A stretch of DNA of 64,000 nt. Origin: Obelidium mucronatum. Lineage: Eukaryota; Chytridiomycota; Chytridiomycetes; Chytridiales; Chytriomycetaceae. The notes under the pieces were generated by a model, which was not told where the DNA came from, made no database searches, and saw only the letters and a program-made list of their open reading frames with translations. The translations under genes and the position numbers were made by a program. Shown here piece by piece: positions 22,101-32,339 of the stretch. Location of the stretch: NCBI GenBank assembly GCA_025765595.1, contig JAIVFH010000020.1, positions 248,001 to 312,000 of the forward strand, in the 5' to 3' direction. Position 1 is the first letter of the stretch. Every line of letters starts with the position of its first letter.

Positions 22101-22494
22101 AATCTTGCGATTTCTTCCGATCGCCTGTGCTGCAGTTCTTTTTCAGGCATTCAAAGATTCTTCCTCGACCCCCTTTCCGCCAGAGTTTATGGCAAACGAA
22201 TACCCTCACACTCTGATATCTGGAATCCAAACCCTTTTCGATGCGGCATCAACATCATCTTCATCGACTTCCACGGTAGCGGAAGCAAAAAGTGCCGATT
22301 CGAACGCCATGGCGACAACAACGGCAGCGATGATAGCTTCAAGAAAAGAACTTGAGCGGGAAATGGCGCAATATGGAATCACATTCTTAACGCGTTTGCA
22401 GCTTTCCCAAAACAGTATCGCAACCAGAGAAGTGCAACGTGGGATTGCAGCCATCACGGATAAGTTGGAAAGATATTATACGGGCTTTATCTGA
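17886..22494 (+). CDS. NCKAP1/HEM-like subunit of the WAVE regulatory complex
   Basis: Fifteen exons: 17886-18380, 18564-18730, 18788-19022, 19159-19314, 19382-19464, 19522-19823, 19881-20425, 20481-20659, 20766-20900, 20981-21132, 21203-21493, 21569-21666, 21729-21822, 21910-22029, 22094-22494. They close in phase to 1150 residues, the size of NCKAP1 (about 1130). Collinear matches to NCKAP1 include VRALTNKFPSLPD, the NYP...ESPL segment, LAFAKDEIISYL followed by VAELMWYLKAIVSELK, KTPSELLMEHDAYF, and ETKTAELFKKLKSLKRLLEI near the C-terminus. NCKAP1 pairs with CYFIP/Sra1 in the complex that switches on Arp2/3 actin branching downstream of Rac. It suits an organism with amoeboid zoospores. A 106-nt intron at 20660-20765 could alternatively be split around a 42-nt exon. 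Confidence 0.85.
18381..18563 (+). repeat. Intron with short GC inverted repeats
   Basis: This intron of the NCKAP1-like gene holds ACCACCGAAGGTGGT at about 18405-18419 and ACCGTCATAGGCGG shortly after. These are of the same kind as the GCC-n3-GGC hairpins found at 30-31.4 kb. Confidence 0.5.
19078..19149 (+). repeat. 72-nt poly-T run inside an intron
   Basis: An uninterrupted run of T from 19078 to 19149 lies just before the acceptor of intron 3 of the NCKAP1-like gene and could serve as a very long polypyrimidine tract. Its real length is uncertain, because such runs are poorly resolved by sequencing. Confidence 0.9.
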
Positions 22495-22563
22495 CCCATC
22501 CACATTATCTGATGGTTATTCTATATCTCCTTTTTTTTTAATTCGATTAAAAACAATAAAATA

Positions 22564-23100
22564 ATGGTCGAAATATGGGAGTGGCCAGACATCACATTCA
22601 CAGGATATGGAGGCGGTATCGGCGGAGTTCTCGGAGGCGGCGGCGGACTAACTGATCGAGGCCAAATGTTCCAATTTACACTGTGGTGGACAGTTGTTTG
22701 CTTTGGAGTAGTTTTTGGTATTGCAGGGTAACTAATGCCCTTGCGCAATCATCAACTGGAACGCCTAATGTGAATTTATATGTTTACATCGGCTGTAGTT
22801 TGATCGCAGCAATCGGATCGCTTCGAGAAGGGAGGGCGTTAATGGCGTTCAGTCTCTTTGTATTTGTGTTTGGATTTGGACTCGTCACTGCTTTAGTATC
22901 GGGTTCGATCGTTGGGTTTCTCATTGGAAGCGTTTATGAAATTGGCGGCTTTATTATGGCCTTGTGGATTCCTTTCGCATGGTAATTCCTTCTTTCTGTT
23001 GATACTTGCGTTTAAACGGCTGACATCCATCAGGGCTCTCATACAAACGCTGGTTGTTGTAATATCATCATACGCCGAGATAGGCCTGAACTCGCTATAA
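22564..23100 (+). CDS. Small multi-pass membrane protein, TMEM170-like
   Basis: Three exons (22564-22727, 22799-22981, 23034-23100) give 137 residues. After a Gly-rich start come QMFQFTLWWTVVCFGVVFGI, then a soluble turn (SLREGRAL), then three hydrophobic segments including FSLFVFVFGFGLVTALVSG and WALIQTLVVVISSY. Order, length and the small-residue-rich third segment (SGSIVGFLIGSVYEIGG) agree with the TMEM170 family, whose members shape the ER and nuclear envelope. The match is by layout rather than strong identity. It lies 70 bp downstream of the NCKAP1-like gene on the same strand and ends 52 bp from the convergent DDB1 gene. Confidence 0.6.
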
Positions 23101-23151
23101 ATCACTATTATTCTTTGTTAATTCACACAGTCATGTAAATAAAACCGAACA

Positions 23152-26100
23152 CTACGCCAACAATCCCACTTCCTCCAAAAGAGCCAAGACATCTTCTAAT
23201 CCTTCCGCCTCAACCTTAACACCTCCATTTTTATCGCCGTTGAAAACAGATAACATTTCTTCTTCGGGTAGCTGTGTAAACTGCTGCACAAAGTCCCCAT
23301 CAATGTATCCCATCGATTCCACTCGTCTTCTGTCTGTAACAAAAGTTCTCCATTCGGTATGGTCAAAGTTTCCAAATGGTGTCATATGCTTTGCCAAGTT
23401 GGCCTGCACCCCATTCAAGACTTTGAATTTGTCTGCATCCAAAGGAATAATTGAGCCAAATTGCCCATTCGTCGTAGAGTACAACATGGAGGCATCGCGC
23501 ATAGGATTGACATTTTCGGAGCCAGTATTCGTTGCAAGTGAGCCTTAAAAAACGCATTTCTTAAGTACGTTAAGGTTAGAGATGTGGCTTATTTTACCTT
23601 TACGAATTTGAGAAACCAAGTCGCCCAGATGGTATACACCAGCGAGCTCCAGCCGCTTCTTTTCCTCCTCCAATTGCACTTCTTTTTGCCGTCTTAATGT
23701 GTACAAGTTGTTTTCAAGTTCGCCCACCACAACAAGGTCTTGGCTAATTGCATGAACTCCTGAGGTCCATGAAGGCAAATAATCTCGAGCAACTTCTGTC
23801 AACACTCCTGTTCCACTATTCTCTGCCGAATTTGCATCGCCAGAATCATGATCCATCGCTTCAGACACAGACGGTCGCTTAAACTCCAATAACGTCACAC
23901 TCTTCATGATATCTGCCACAGCAATAAAATCATCGAAAATAGACAAGTAGATCGCCTGATTAAATCCATATGCTTTGGCCACAGATACCAATACGTTCTC
24001 AGTACTATTAAATTGGAAGACCTCCACTTTGGATCCAATGGTAGAAACCACAGCACCACCTTTCAGTTCGGCAACAGCATACACACATCCTTTGGTTTCG
24101 ATACTGCACACAATATCAAGCTCTTGAGTTTCAGGATTGATTTCAAGAGCAATTACTCGGCCCGATGTAGGTTCCACATCCTCTGCATCCTCGCTACCTT
24201 CTTCAAAAATACCGGTACCGACAACAAAAAGATGACGTTTGCTATCTGTGCCATTAATACCTTCAACAGTCAACGTGCTGAGTCCACACGCCCTTTCAAG
24301 AAGGGGGAGTTTGAAACTGTGAACAACTGGAAGAATTACAAAAATATTAGAAAGAGAAGAAATTCCAATAAAACAGATAAACTCACCGGCATATGTCTGA
24401 TCATCCACAACCTTCAAATAGTTACTTCCTTCCCCTCCAACATCAGTTTGAGCTGTGGTCAAAACGCCAAACACATTTCCAAGATGGACGATCCTCCGAG
24501 GAGTTTCATTTTCAAGAGGCACAGTTTGAATATGAAGCTTTTGAATATTATCTAAACTGCCAAATTTCAGGGAGGAAGCGGTTGCAATGACCAAGCTGTT
24601 TGGCGACGACGGAAGGCGGAATTGACAGGCTGTGGAAACGCTCTGTTTGAAAATGACCGTATTAAAAGAGAACCAAGGGTTATCTGTGATAATACCTTCA
24701 AATTCAAGTTTGAGCACATCAGCTTATCGTTACTGCCGCTGTATAACACCGACGGCAAATCAGACGCTGAAAATACGTGATTTTTTCCGTCAGAACGGAA
24801 AGAAATAAGGTTGAGAGGTTGAGTTCCAAGAGTCATCTTCTTGCGATTGCCTGTGATGCCACTCAACGAATCGAACACATAAGAAACAAGATGCCCATCT
24901 CCAAGACCGACTAGTAAATATGACGTAGATCCAAGAGTGCAGAACCTCACTGATCTGGGTAGCTGATCTGAACCGACTATTAAACACAATATATTCGGAA
25001 AAAATACAATCAGCGAACCTCCAGTGGTGACCACCTCCTTTCGACATTCTTGCATTGTTTTAACACTGAAAATGCGGACAGTTCCATCGTTCCATAACCC
25101 AGCAACGAAGTATTTTGCAACAGTTTCATTATCAAAACACGAAATATCCAAACAGGAGACTTCATGCTCAGTAGTGACTTGGCTGCGAAGAAAAAAATAA
25201 GCGAAAACCTCGCCAAACAAATGATGATGCGAAGAATACAAACCCTTTTGAGATTATGACTCCATTCTCCACTTCAAAATACATCAAATGATTTCCACCA
25301 ACAACCGCAATAATTTGATTTGAATTAATGCTACTCAAGACGATGCGTTCACCAGCAGGAGCAGTCCATTCATATCGTTTTTTCTTATCGCCACCACCCA
25401 ACAAAACAATTTTAGTGGGCGTTACTTGGATGAGCTGGTCATACACAACAGTTCCAAAAGCCAAAGTGGATTCGTCCAAAATTAAACCAGCTTCTCCACT
25501 CTCATCTTCCCATTCAGCAATCTCGCCATCCATATTTACACAAAGAATCTTTGTTTCCGTGAAAAAGGAAACCAACAACAATTCATCAACTCTAATAAAC
25601 AAGAGTAAGAAAAATCCTAATATCCGCAAAAAATCTGCTTCACATTGAATCCACAGACATTGCTCCAGGCCACACGCCTTGAACTCCTGCAACGTCTTCC
25701 AGTTCAGCGATTTCTTGAACACCAACTCCATTACTGAGAATCCTCAAACTTCCTGTTTTTCCAAACCCACAACAGGCAACAACTTTGCTCTGTCCACCGC
25801 TTCCAAGAGATCCAGTTGATGGATCCAAATAGCTAAAATCAACGATAGGTGCGAGGTTTGGATATGTTTCTAGTGTCGTGATAGTCGGGTTCGCCATCAC
25901 CCATTTCGTTGTATTCAATGTGGAGAAACTGAGAATCTCCGAAATGAGAACCAATGAAAGCGAGATTCGGTGAAAGCGACGTTATGGAAGATGGGGAGGA
26001 CGTCTTTCCAAACAGGAATTCAGCATATTAATTTATAAAAACCTCACAAATTTACCTCTCCAAGACGCGTCAATTTTCCGTCAGATACAGAGACATCAAG

Positions 26101-27159
26101 AACATGCAAATCTGAAGCAGCATCCGAAACAAAGATTTGGTTTGAATAGGTATCAGGTCCTGTGGGAATTAAACTGGAGATTCCAGTAAAAACCGAGTCC
26201 GTCTCCAATTCGAATTTAAATTTGCCGTTTATAAAGTAGGAAATTTGGGATTCGCTGAACGCCAACAGACCGCCACCTGAAAGTAATAGACCGTCACTAA
26301 GCAGTGAGTTCAATTGAATACCCAAACACACACCTGGGACCGCTGTGAGCTTGAATGTTGAATCATACACTTCAATTTTCTTATTCCAGCCAGAGTCTGA
26401 ACCAGTGAGCGGAGACAATGCACCGTTTGGCGCATCTACTTGATATGTTGAAATAAATGTGGAATAATTCGCATCGTAATGCAGAACAGCCAATAATGGA
26501 AGTCTTTTTCGTTCTTTTGAAGTTGAAGAAGAAGATGAATCCAGGAATACAAGGTCTTTCAGGTTGAGCTCTTTGATTCGGACAGTCGACACTTCCACCT
26601 TATCCCCCTTGTCAACATACAACAGCTGTACCAAGCCCTGGAATGAGTGCAGAACCAACGTGGAATCAATAGCCGTGAATAGTTTGAATTCAGATGGAGA
26701 AAACGAGGCTGTTGTTGATGCAAAAGAACCGCTAGCCACAGTCTTACAAACAAACAGTTTAAAATTAAGCAGTCCAACACCGTTTCTCACCATCAGGGAA
26801 AATGTATCAGTCAGCTCCGCAAGCGTGTACTGCATCTTGTCAGTCACCATCAACAGCTGCAAAGAACGAGGTCAAACACTCTTCCGGCAAGCATGATGAA
26901 ACCACCTTTTGCCGCCCGTCTGACGATGAAACTGAAGCCAATGCCCGAATTCGTCCATTCACTTTTTGTTCCGATAAGATAGATCCACTTTGGTCGATAA
27001 TTTCCAGGAGGGCTCCTTTGCTGCAAAGGTGTTTAGGCCAAAGGCAACCCCTCTCTCCGCTGCTTACTTGACGACGACGAGAGAGCTGCCGTCGCTCAGT
27101 CGAAGTAAAGTGCTTGATGACACAGACGATGCTGGTTGGTGTGTTGAAACGTACAACAT
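23152..27159 (-). CDS. DNA damage-binding protein 1 (DDB1) homologue
   Basis: Exons 27159-27068, 27020-26906, 26856-26056, 26003-25659, 25591-25244, 25182-24696, 24642-24387, 24326-23598, 23543-23152 give about 1187 residues, close to the family's 1140. Hallmarks in order: start MLYVSTHQPASSV; FIGSHFGDSQ; ETYPNLAPIVDF; GFGKTGSLRILSNGVGVQE; TEHEVSCLDI; KKMTLGTQPLNL; LDNIQKLHIQTVPLEN; C-terminal DHTEWRTF and MGYIDGDFVQQF. DDB1 is a triple beta-propeller that links DCAF receptors to the CUL4 ubiquitin ligase and senses UV damage. One reading-frame break lies at about 25885 in the fourth exon: one extra base, or a 31-nt intron 25900-25870. A 42-nt in-frame intron may also exist near 25000. Confidence 0.9.
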
Positions 27160-27257
27160 TTGGTTTCTATCAAGTATTTCTAATGGGAGATCCAAGTCTA
27201 ATAAATAGTTCCTATACTATCTAAAGTAAAACTGAGAGTTATTAAGACGCGTTTCCT

Positions 27258-27590
27258 CTCTTCAAATCTTGTGTATATCGTGGTATGCATGCTGTATCAG
27301 TGTCGACTCAGATTCTGCAGTTCCCTCTTTGGCAACCGTTTCCATTGTAGGAGTCGTTTTCTTTTTACACCTATTGTTCCATTACTGTGTGCTTTTCGGC
27401 TCTGGTTTCTCGACATTGTGTTCAGTATACTTGGGTGGTATCTTTTCGCGGAATACATTCAATACAACGTTATTGAGTATGTTCGCGCTTTGCGATTTCG
27501 ACTGATGTACTTCTCGACATTGGACTTGCCAATGCTGGGCTCTTATTTGTCCTTTCATAAGTCGTTTACCATTGTTGCCTGGTAGGTCGA
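27258..27590 (+). pseudogene. Decayed copy of the four-pass membrane family (copy 1)
   Basis: Pieces of the array family are visible in more than one frame. The clearest is FSILGWYLFAEYIQYNVIEY followed by VRALRF, matching the intact FSIIGWFCFGGYTGYNIIQY. No full frame remains. It marks the left edge of the array. Confidence 0.6.
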
Positions 27591-27754
27591 GCCGAGAAAA
27601 CGAAGGCTTGGTCCATTCAACACAAACTGAGATTGAAACTTGACTGTTTCATCAATACCCTAAAACTAGCAGTAAAAATTGCAAAACGATTGCGCCAGAT
27701 TAAGAAATTTACTTCTGAAATCTTTTTCTTTTACTTTTTAACAACGATATTGAA

Positions 27755-27765
27755 GTCCGCACTTT
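27755..27765 (+). promoter_or_regulatory. Shared upstream motif of array copy 2
   Basis: GTCCGCACTTT, 73 bp before the ATG at 27828. Close variants precede other array copies. It may be a core promoter or factor-binding site; only sequence sharing supports this. Confidence 0.45.
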
Positions 27766-27827
27766 TTTTTCCAAAACCACAACCACTCATATCAACGACC
27801 ACAGCCCCTCAATCCAACGCTAAGGGC

Positions 27828-28352
27828 ATGAAACTCCATATCTTTGTTGGCAAGTGCTTGCCTGTACTCTACCATTTCGCAGTTGGTGCCTTCATTATAT
27901 TTGGCCTCGTCACAGACCCTAGCAATGTGGCAGCCTACGTCTATTCTACACTATCGCTTATCGAGCACACTGGATGGATCATCATTCACGCCGTGTTCTT
28001 TCGAAAAGAAAATCATCTTCCGGCAGTTTTCTTTCTGATCCACCTCCTAGTCAATGTGGGCTTTTCCAGTTTGATGGGATATGAATGCTTTGCAGCATAC
28101 GCTGGCTCCAACATTTTTGAATATGTGGGCACATATGGATTCGGTGAATGGCTGCGGACACTTCCACGGATTTTCCAACTCATGTACTTTAACATCTGGC
28201 TTGCAATCTTCAGCACAAGTACCGGGATTTTCTATTCATATTGTCTCTTTTCTGGGTGTGTCCAAAAGACCGACGTGTGGTATACCAAACAGAAGCCGGA
28301 ACCGACACCTGCACCTCTTGTTGCAATCTCGACTATTTCTCCAATCTCATAA
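27828..28352 (+). CDS. Four-pass membrane protein of the local array (copy 2)
   Basis: 174 residues, no intron. Four hydrophobic stretches: VLYHFAVGAFIIFGLV, a second around STLSLIEHTGWIIIHAVFF, IHLLVNVGFSSLMGY, and MYFNIWLAIFSTSTGIFY. The family signature lies between the third and fourth: Y-x-G-x-N-I-x-E-Y-V...Y-G-F-G-E-W-L-R-T-L-P. The tail is APLVAISTISPIS. The frame is open upstream, but the ATG in KGMKLHIF matches the starts of the paralogues. Function and family unknown. Confidence 0.8.
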   Translation: MKLHIFVGKCLPVLYHFAVGAFIIFGLVTDPSNVAAYVYSTLSLIEHTGWIIIHAVFFRKENHLPAVFFLIHLLVNVGFSSLMGYECFAAYAGSNIFEYVGTYGFGEWLRTLPRIFQLMYFNIWLAIFSTSTGIFYSYCLFSGCVQKTDVWYTKQKPEPTPAPLVAISTISPIS

Positions 28353-28549
28353 AAAAATGTGCGGTTTTAATTTTGTTATATATTATTGTTTCTGCATTTT
28401 TGCATTTTCCTGTGTTGAGATAGCATGAATGAACGCGTAAAATGCGGCGCAATAATCTGGAGCCAATAATAAGTTTACAATTTCTATGATATGATTGTTG
28501 TGCAATGCTTTTGTGGTGCGTAATTCTTTGATTAAATAGAAGCAATCAC

Positions 28550-28740
28550 CTATTCACTACGCGATCACTTTTGGGTTGGCGGAATGGCGGAAATTGCCGC
28601 TGCTGTATCAGAGCATGAATTTCAATGTTTGGTTGGATCTTATGGTTTTGTCTATTGCAGTTGTTGTGTTGGGGCCTAGAGTTATTCATCAGTGGTGTCT
28701 TCAATTAAACTACAAGAAAGAACGACATTCCAACATGTCG
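28550..28740 (+). pseudogene. Truncated copy of the array family (copy 3)
   Basis: Reads HYAITFGLAEWRKLPLLYQS then MNFNVWLDLMVLSIAVVVL, the last third of the family. It is nearly the same as the matching part of copy 4, but the front part is missing and the end is degraded. It is a relic of a duplication of copy 4. Confidence 0.75.
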
Positions 28741-28925
28741 CGTGGATGATGTTCAAAAACCTTTGTTTGTAGATGTGTGATTTGAATGGCATAGATTAAA
28801 TAGTCTCGCAATCACTTTTTTTTGGCCGCTTCAGGGAATAAATTCAGTAGCGTACAACAGAGTTAGTTTATAGATTATGTTGATGAATCACCTCGTAATC
28901 TGAAATCAAATAAATATTATTATTA

Positions 28926-28936
28926 TGTCCGCAATT
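28926..28936 (+). promoter_or_regulatory. Shared upstream motif of array copy 4
   Basis: GTCCGCAATTT, 72 bp before the ATG at 28998, the same spacing as in copy 2. Confidence 0.4.
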
Positions 28937-28997
28937 TCTGTTTGATGTACTGTGCTCAATACTTTTGATTAAAAAAAACGTTGTCGTTCAGGAAGAG

Positions 28998-29522
28998 ATG
29001 AAGGTTGCTTCGCTTGCACTCAAGTCTGTGGCGCTACTGTGCGATATCGCCTACCTAGTGGTCATAGGCATTGCCCTCTATCAAAGCAAAGCTTTCGCTT
29101 TGGATGACACTTACGCTGTAGCCCTTGCAATTGTCTCCCTCATCCGCTTGGTCTTCCACTCCCAACAATCTTTCGAGCCCGACTCATTCAATATCATATT
29201 TTTTCTGGGCGTGTATGTCCTGTTTGACAGTGTGTTCTTCAGCATATTCGCATGGATGTATTTTCAAAACGAAACAGGGTATAACCCTATTCACTACGGG
29301 ATCACTTTTGGGTTGTTGGAATGGCGGAAGTTGCCTTTATTGTATCAGATCATGTATTTCAACTTTTGGATGGACGTTGTGCTTGTCGCTGGTGCGACGG
29401 TTTTCATTGGTGGCGGGATCCTTCTTCATTGTTGTTTTCCAAAGTTGTTTGAATCATCAAAACCTCTTGAAGTTGAAGATACTCCAAACCCTCTAGTCGC
29501 TGTCAAAGCTGTATCAGTGTAA
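28998..29522 (+). CDS. Four-pass membrane protein of the local array (copy 4)
   Basis: 174 residues, intronless. Hydrophobic stretches begin LLCDIAYLVVIGIALYQ and end VVLVAGATVFIGGGILLHCC. Signature NETGYNPIHYGITFG then EWRKLPLLYQIMYFNFW. The tail NPLVAVKAVSV differs from the usual PLVAISTVSP, so this copy is the most diverged at its end. Start chosen at MKVASLAL; upstream codons lack an ATG. Confidence 0.8.
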   Translation: MKVASLALKSVALLCDIAYLVVIGIALYQSKAFALDDTYAVALAIVSLIRLVFHSQQSFEPDSFNIIFFLGVYVLFDSVFFSIFAWMYFQNETGYNPIHYGITFGLLEWRKLPLLYQIMYFNFWMDVVLVAGATVFIGGGILLHCCFPKLFESSKPLEVEDTPNPLVAVKAVSV

Positions 29523-29640
29523 ATAAAAAAGGGTAGTCTTTATTATCGACAAAATCAAAAAATGAAATTTTCCACGTGATTTCAAGTCAGTTGACAGCAG
29601 CCACCCTTGCAAGTTGCTTTGACTTTCTTCTTTGAAAGAA

Positions 29641-31449
29641 ATGCTGCTGCCACTACTCCCTCTGCTTATCCTCTGCCTGTCCCTTTCCACCAGTCCAGTC
29701 AATGCATACAAGGTGCCTGGACTGCTTGCGCCCAATACCACTGCCCCAGCCGTGCGCACCCGCTACGACTACCGCCAGTCGTTCAAGCCACCGTACTTTG
29801 ACCACGGCGACAAGACGCGGGTGCCGTACTTTGAGCTGTCAGCGAGTTGCGTACTTTTTGCTTTGTTTTCACGTTTCCGACGCTTGGCTGACAACTCGTC
29901 CAAACAAAAACACAAACAAAAACACAAACAAAAACACGATCAAAGCCGTCGTGCCCACCGACTCGTTCCTGCGCCTGACGTCGTCCCAGGCGCGCGGCGC
30001 CGTGCGCGCCACCACTGAAAATTTTCACGGCGAGTGGACGGCGGCGCTGCGCGTGGCGACGAGCGGCCGCGGCCACGTTGTGTTCGAGTACGGCGGCGCG
30101 CTGCTCGAGCTTGGCGCCGGCGGCATCGACGCATTTGTCATCACGGCGGGCGAGAAGCGGCGCGTCGGCGGCTGCGCGCTGGCCGCCGCATCGCGCGAGA
30201 AGGCGGTCAGGATCAAGTACATTGGTAACACGCTGGCCGTCGAGGCGGACTTTGTCTCTGCATCGGTCTACGTGCCGTGCTTCTCTGCCAGCCACATTGA
30301 CCTGCCAAAGGGCTCGCATTTCGCCTTCTCGGCCGCAAACGACCCCCACATCTACGACGACCATGATATCATTTCTTTTGAAGTCTTTGAAGTCAACCCG
30401 AAACCCAGGGTAAGCTCAATTTTTTGCTTGAGATGGAATGCTGGAATTCTTGGCTGATACAAGCGTTTTTTAGGTGGATAACACGGAAGAGTACAAGATT
30501 GATGATGCGACACTACGAGTTGAGTACCATGAAAGAGAAACTTGTTACAGATCCGCCGAAGGCGGTTTATTCCATTTCCGCTGAAGTCGTAATCCAACTA
30601 CACGATACCCAACCAAATATTTATTGAATCAAATTTGCATAATAGGAGATTGAAAAAGTTGATGAACTCGTTGATCACATTCGACACGAAGAAGAAGAAT
30701 CTCAACGGCAACAACAACAAGGGCTCGCAACGGCAGCAATGTCACCTCAAACTTTGACTGATATTCGTCAAACTCAATCTTTGATTCTCGAAACTCTTCG
30801 TTTGATTGAATCCAGAGTTGATGTCAGTAGCAGTAGTAGTAATAACGACGATCGGGCTCTCTCACAAGCTTCAAAAGATGCTATTGATCAGACTATGGCT
30901 CGAATGCTTGCTCCAATGGATAGAAAAGTGGCTGAAATGAAGTCAACAATAGTTGAATTGGAGTTAGTCTTTTACTCCGCCAAAGGCGTTGTTTTCTAAC
31001 GCCGTAGGCGGCTTTTTAATTCCAAATATTCTTTTGTTTTTTGATCCGTACTGCCGTAGGCAATGTCTCCTATTTTTATCCCTATTACTGTCTTCCTTTA
31101 ATCCATTTGGACCATGGCAGCGCATCCTTGATTCAAACAATTAACCTACAACATTTTTTTTAAAAAAAAAAGGTCCCAACTAGTCGGCCTCAATAAAAAC
31201 ATACAAGGACTCTATGAAGCGCTTCGAGACTTTGAAAAGAACGGAAACACACACATGACCAACATTGTACAAGCAATTGGCGTTTCACACGAAAAGATTG
31301 ACAAGACACACAGAGTTGTTTCGAATGGAACCAAGCACCACTACTTCACCTATCTGGTCTGTTTGACTGTTGGTGGGATCATGGTCTATGTTGGGCGTGT
31401 TATTTATAAGCTTCGGATAAGGGATCGCAGACCCAAAAAGTATATTTGA
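29641..31449 (+). CDS. ERGIC-53/EMP46-like cargo receptor with degenerate lectin domain and KKXX signal
   Basis: Five exons (29641-29845, 29946-30409, 30474-30518, 30646-30962, 31173-31449) give 435 residues. A signal peptide (MLLPLLPLLILCLSLS) is followed by RTRYDYRQSFKPPYF, the start of an L-type lectin fold. The fold's end is clear (DPHIYDDHDIISFEVFEVNP). The middle, which in ERGIC-53 holds the Ca2+ and sugar site, is shortened and replaced by an Ala/Gly-rich stretch. Then come a coiled coil (TLTDIRQTQSLILETLRLIE), a TM (YLVCLTVGGIMVYVGRVIY) and the C-terminus RPKKYI. KKYI is a KKXX dilysine signal for COPI retrieval to the ER. It is probably a type I cargo receptor that no longer binds sugar. 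Exon 2 is very GC-rich. The paralogue at 38019-40076 has the opposite pattern. Confidence 0.8.
30519..31172 (+). repeat. Short GCC-n3-GGC palindromes in lectin introns
   Basis: GCCGAAGGCGG near 30555, GCCAAAGGCG near 30980, GCCGTAGGCGG near 31002 and GCCGTAGGC near 31053 lie inside introns 3 and 4 of this gene. Another (TCAAAGGCGG) sits just after the stop near 31455. They look like a dispersed short hairpin element. Confidence 0.55.
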
Positions 31450-31564
31450 ACTGTCAAAGGCGGTTTTATTATGAGTTATTATTATGAATTAAAAAAAGGA
31501 GGCTTCTATATTTACTCTTCGATGTTGGTTTCTTTTGCAATAATATTTAGGTTCTGTCAAATCA

Positions 31565-31575
31565 GTCCGCACTTT
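31565..31575 (+). promoter_or_regulatory. Shared upstream motif of array copy 5
   Basis: GTCCGCACTTT, identical to the motif of copy 2, 52 bp before the ATG at 31617. Confidence 0.45.
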
Positions 31576-31616
31576 CAATATTATACTGTCAAGCTCCAGC
31601 ATCATCAGTATCAAAA

Positions 31617-32198
31617 ATGACGTCCATCCATCAGGACCGATCACCTCTATCAACAAGTCTCTACATTTTTACAGCGATGGTGAGACTGTCGGCCCTCTTC
31701 GATGTGACCATCCTCATGATCATCACCATCGGCCTCATCTCAGACAGCAGCAACACAGCAGCAAACATTTACGCTGCAATTTTAGTCATCGGTTCTCTAT
31801 GGAGCATCCTGGTAGCGTGCTTTGCGAATGTGTCGGACGGCGGTGATGTGATCATCGTATACACATTGCACCTGATCCAGGACCTTGTCTTCAGCATTAT
31901 TGGATGGTTCTGTTTCGGAGGATACACTGGCTACAACATTATCCAATACGTTAATATGTTTGGATTCGCCGAATGGCGGCGGACGCTTCCAGTCTTGTAC
32001 CAATTAATGTACTTTAATGTTTGGATGTCTTTGGTTCTGATTCCAACCGCAATCGTGGCGATTCCTCTGTTTCTGGTGGGCTCTCTTGTGCCTCTTGAGA
32101 GTAGAAGGAAGTGGGTTAAAGAGCATTGGAAGTTGAAACGGAAGGAGGAGCCTCCGGCACCGCTTGTGGCAATTTCGACTGTTTCGCCAATCGCATAA
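31617..32198 (+). CDS. Four-pass membrane protein of the local array (copy 5)
   Basis: 193 residues, intronless, with the clean start MTSIHQDRSPLSTSLY. Membrane stretches: LFDVTILMIITIGLI, AAILVIGSLWSILVACFA, LIQDLVFSIIGWFCF and LMYFNVWMSLVLIPTAIVAI. Signature GYTGYNIIQYVNMFGFAEWR. A short basic cytosol-type segment (RRKWVKEHWKLKRKE) precedes the tail APLVAISTVSPIA. This is the most regular member and a good type copy for the family. Confidence 0.85.
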   Translation: MTSIHQDRSPLSTSLYIFTAMVRLSALFDVTILMIITIGLISDSSNTAANIYAAILVIGSLWSILVACFANVSDGGDVIIVYTLHLIQDLVFSIIGWFCFGGYTGYNIIQYVNMFGFAEWRRTLPVLYQLMYFNVWMSLVLIPTAIVAIPLFLVGSLVPLESRRKWVKEHWKLKRKEEPPAPLVAISTVSPIA

Positions 32199-32339
32199 AA
32201 ACTTCTTTTGAGCTGCGTTTTTTTCGCTTCTTTGGTTCCATAAAATGCGGAAAACGTCGTGCACGTGCATCCAATCGTAATTTCAACTTGTTAATACAAG
32301 TCGAACGAAAATTAATTTTAACAAACGTTGCGACCAACC

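Noticed and set aside
29900..29940. ACAAACAAAAAC repeats in the lectin intron as a functional array
   Set aside because: Three short copies of a 12-bp unit in an intron look like an ordinary minisatellite.
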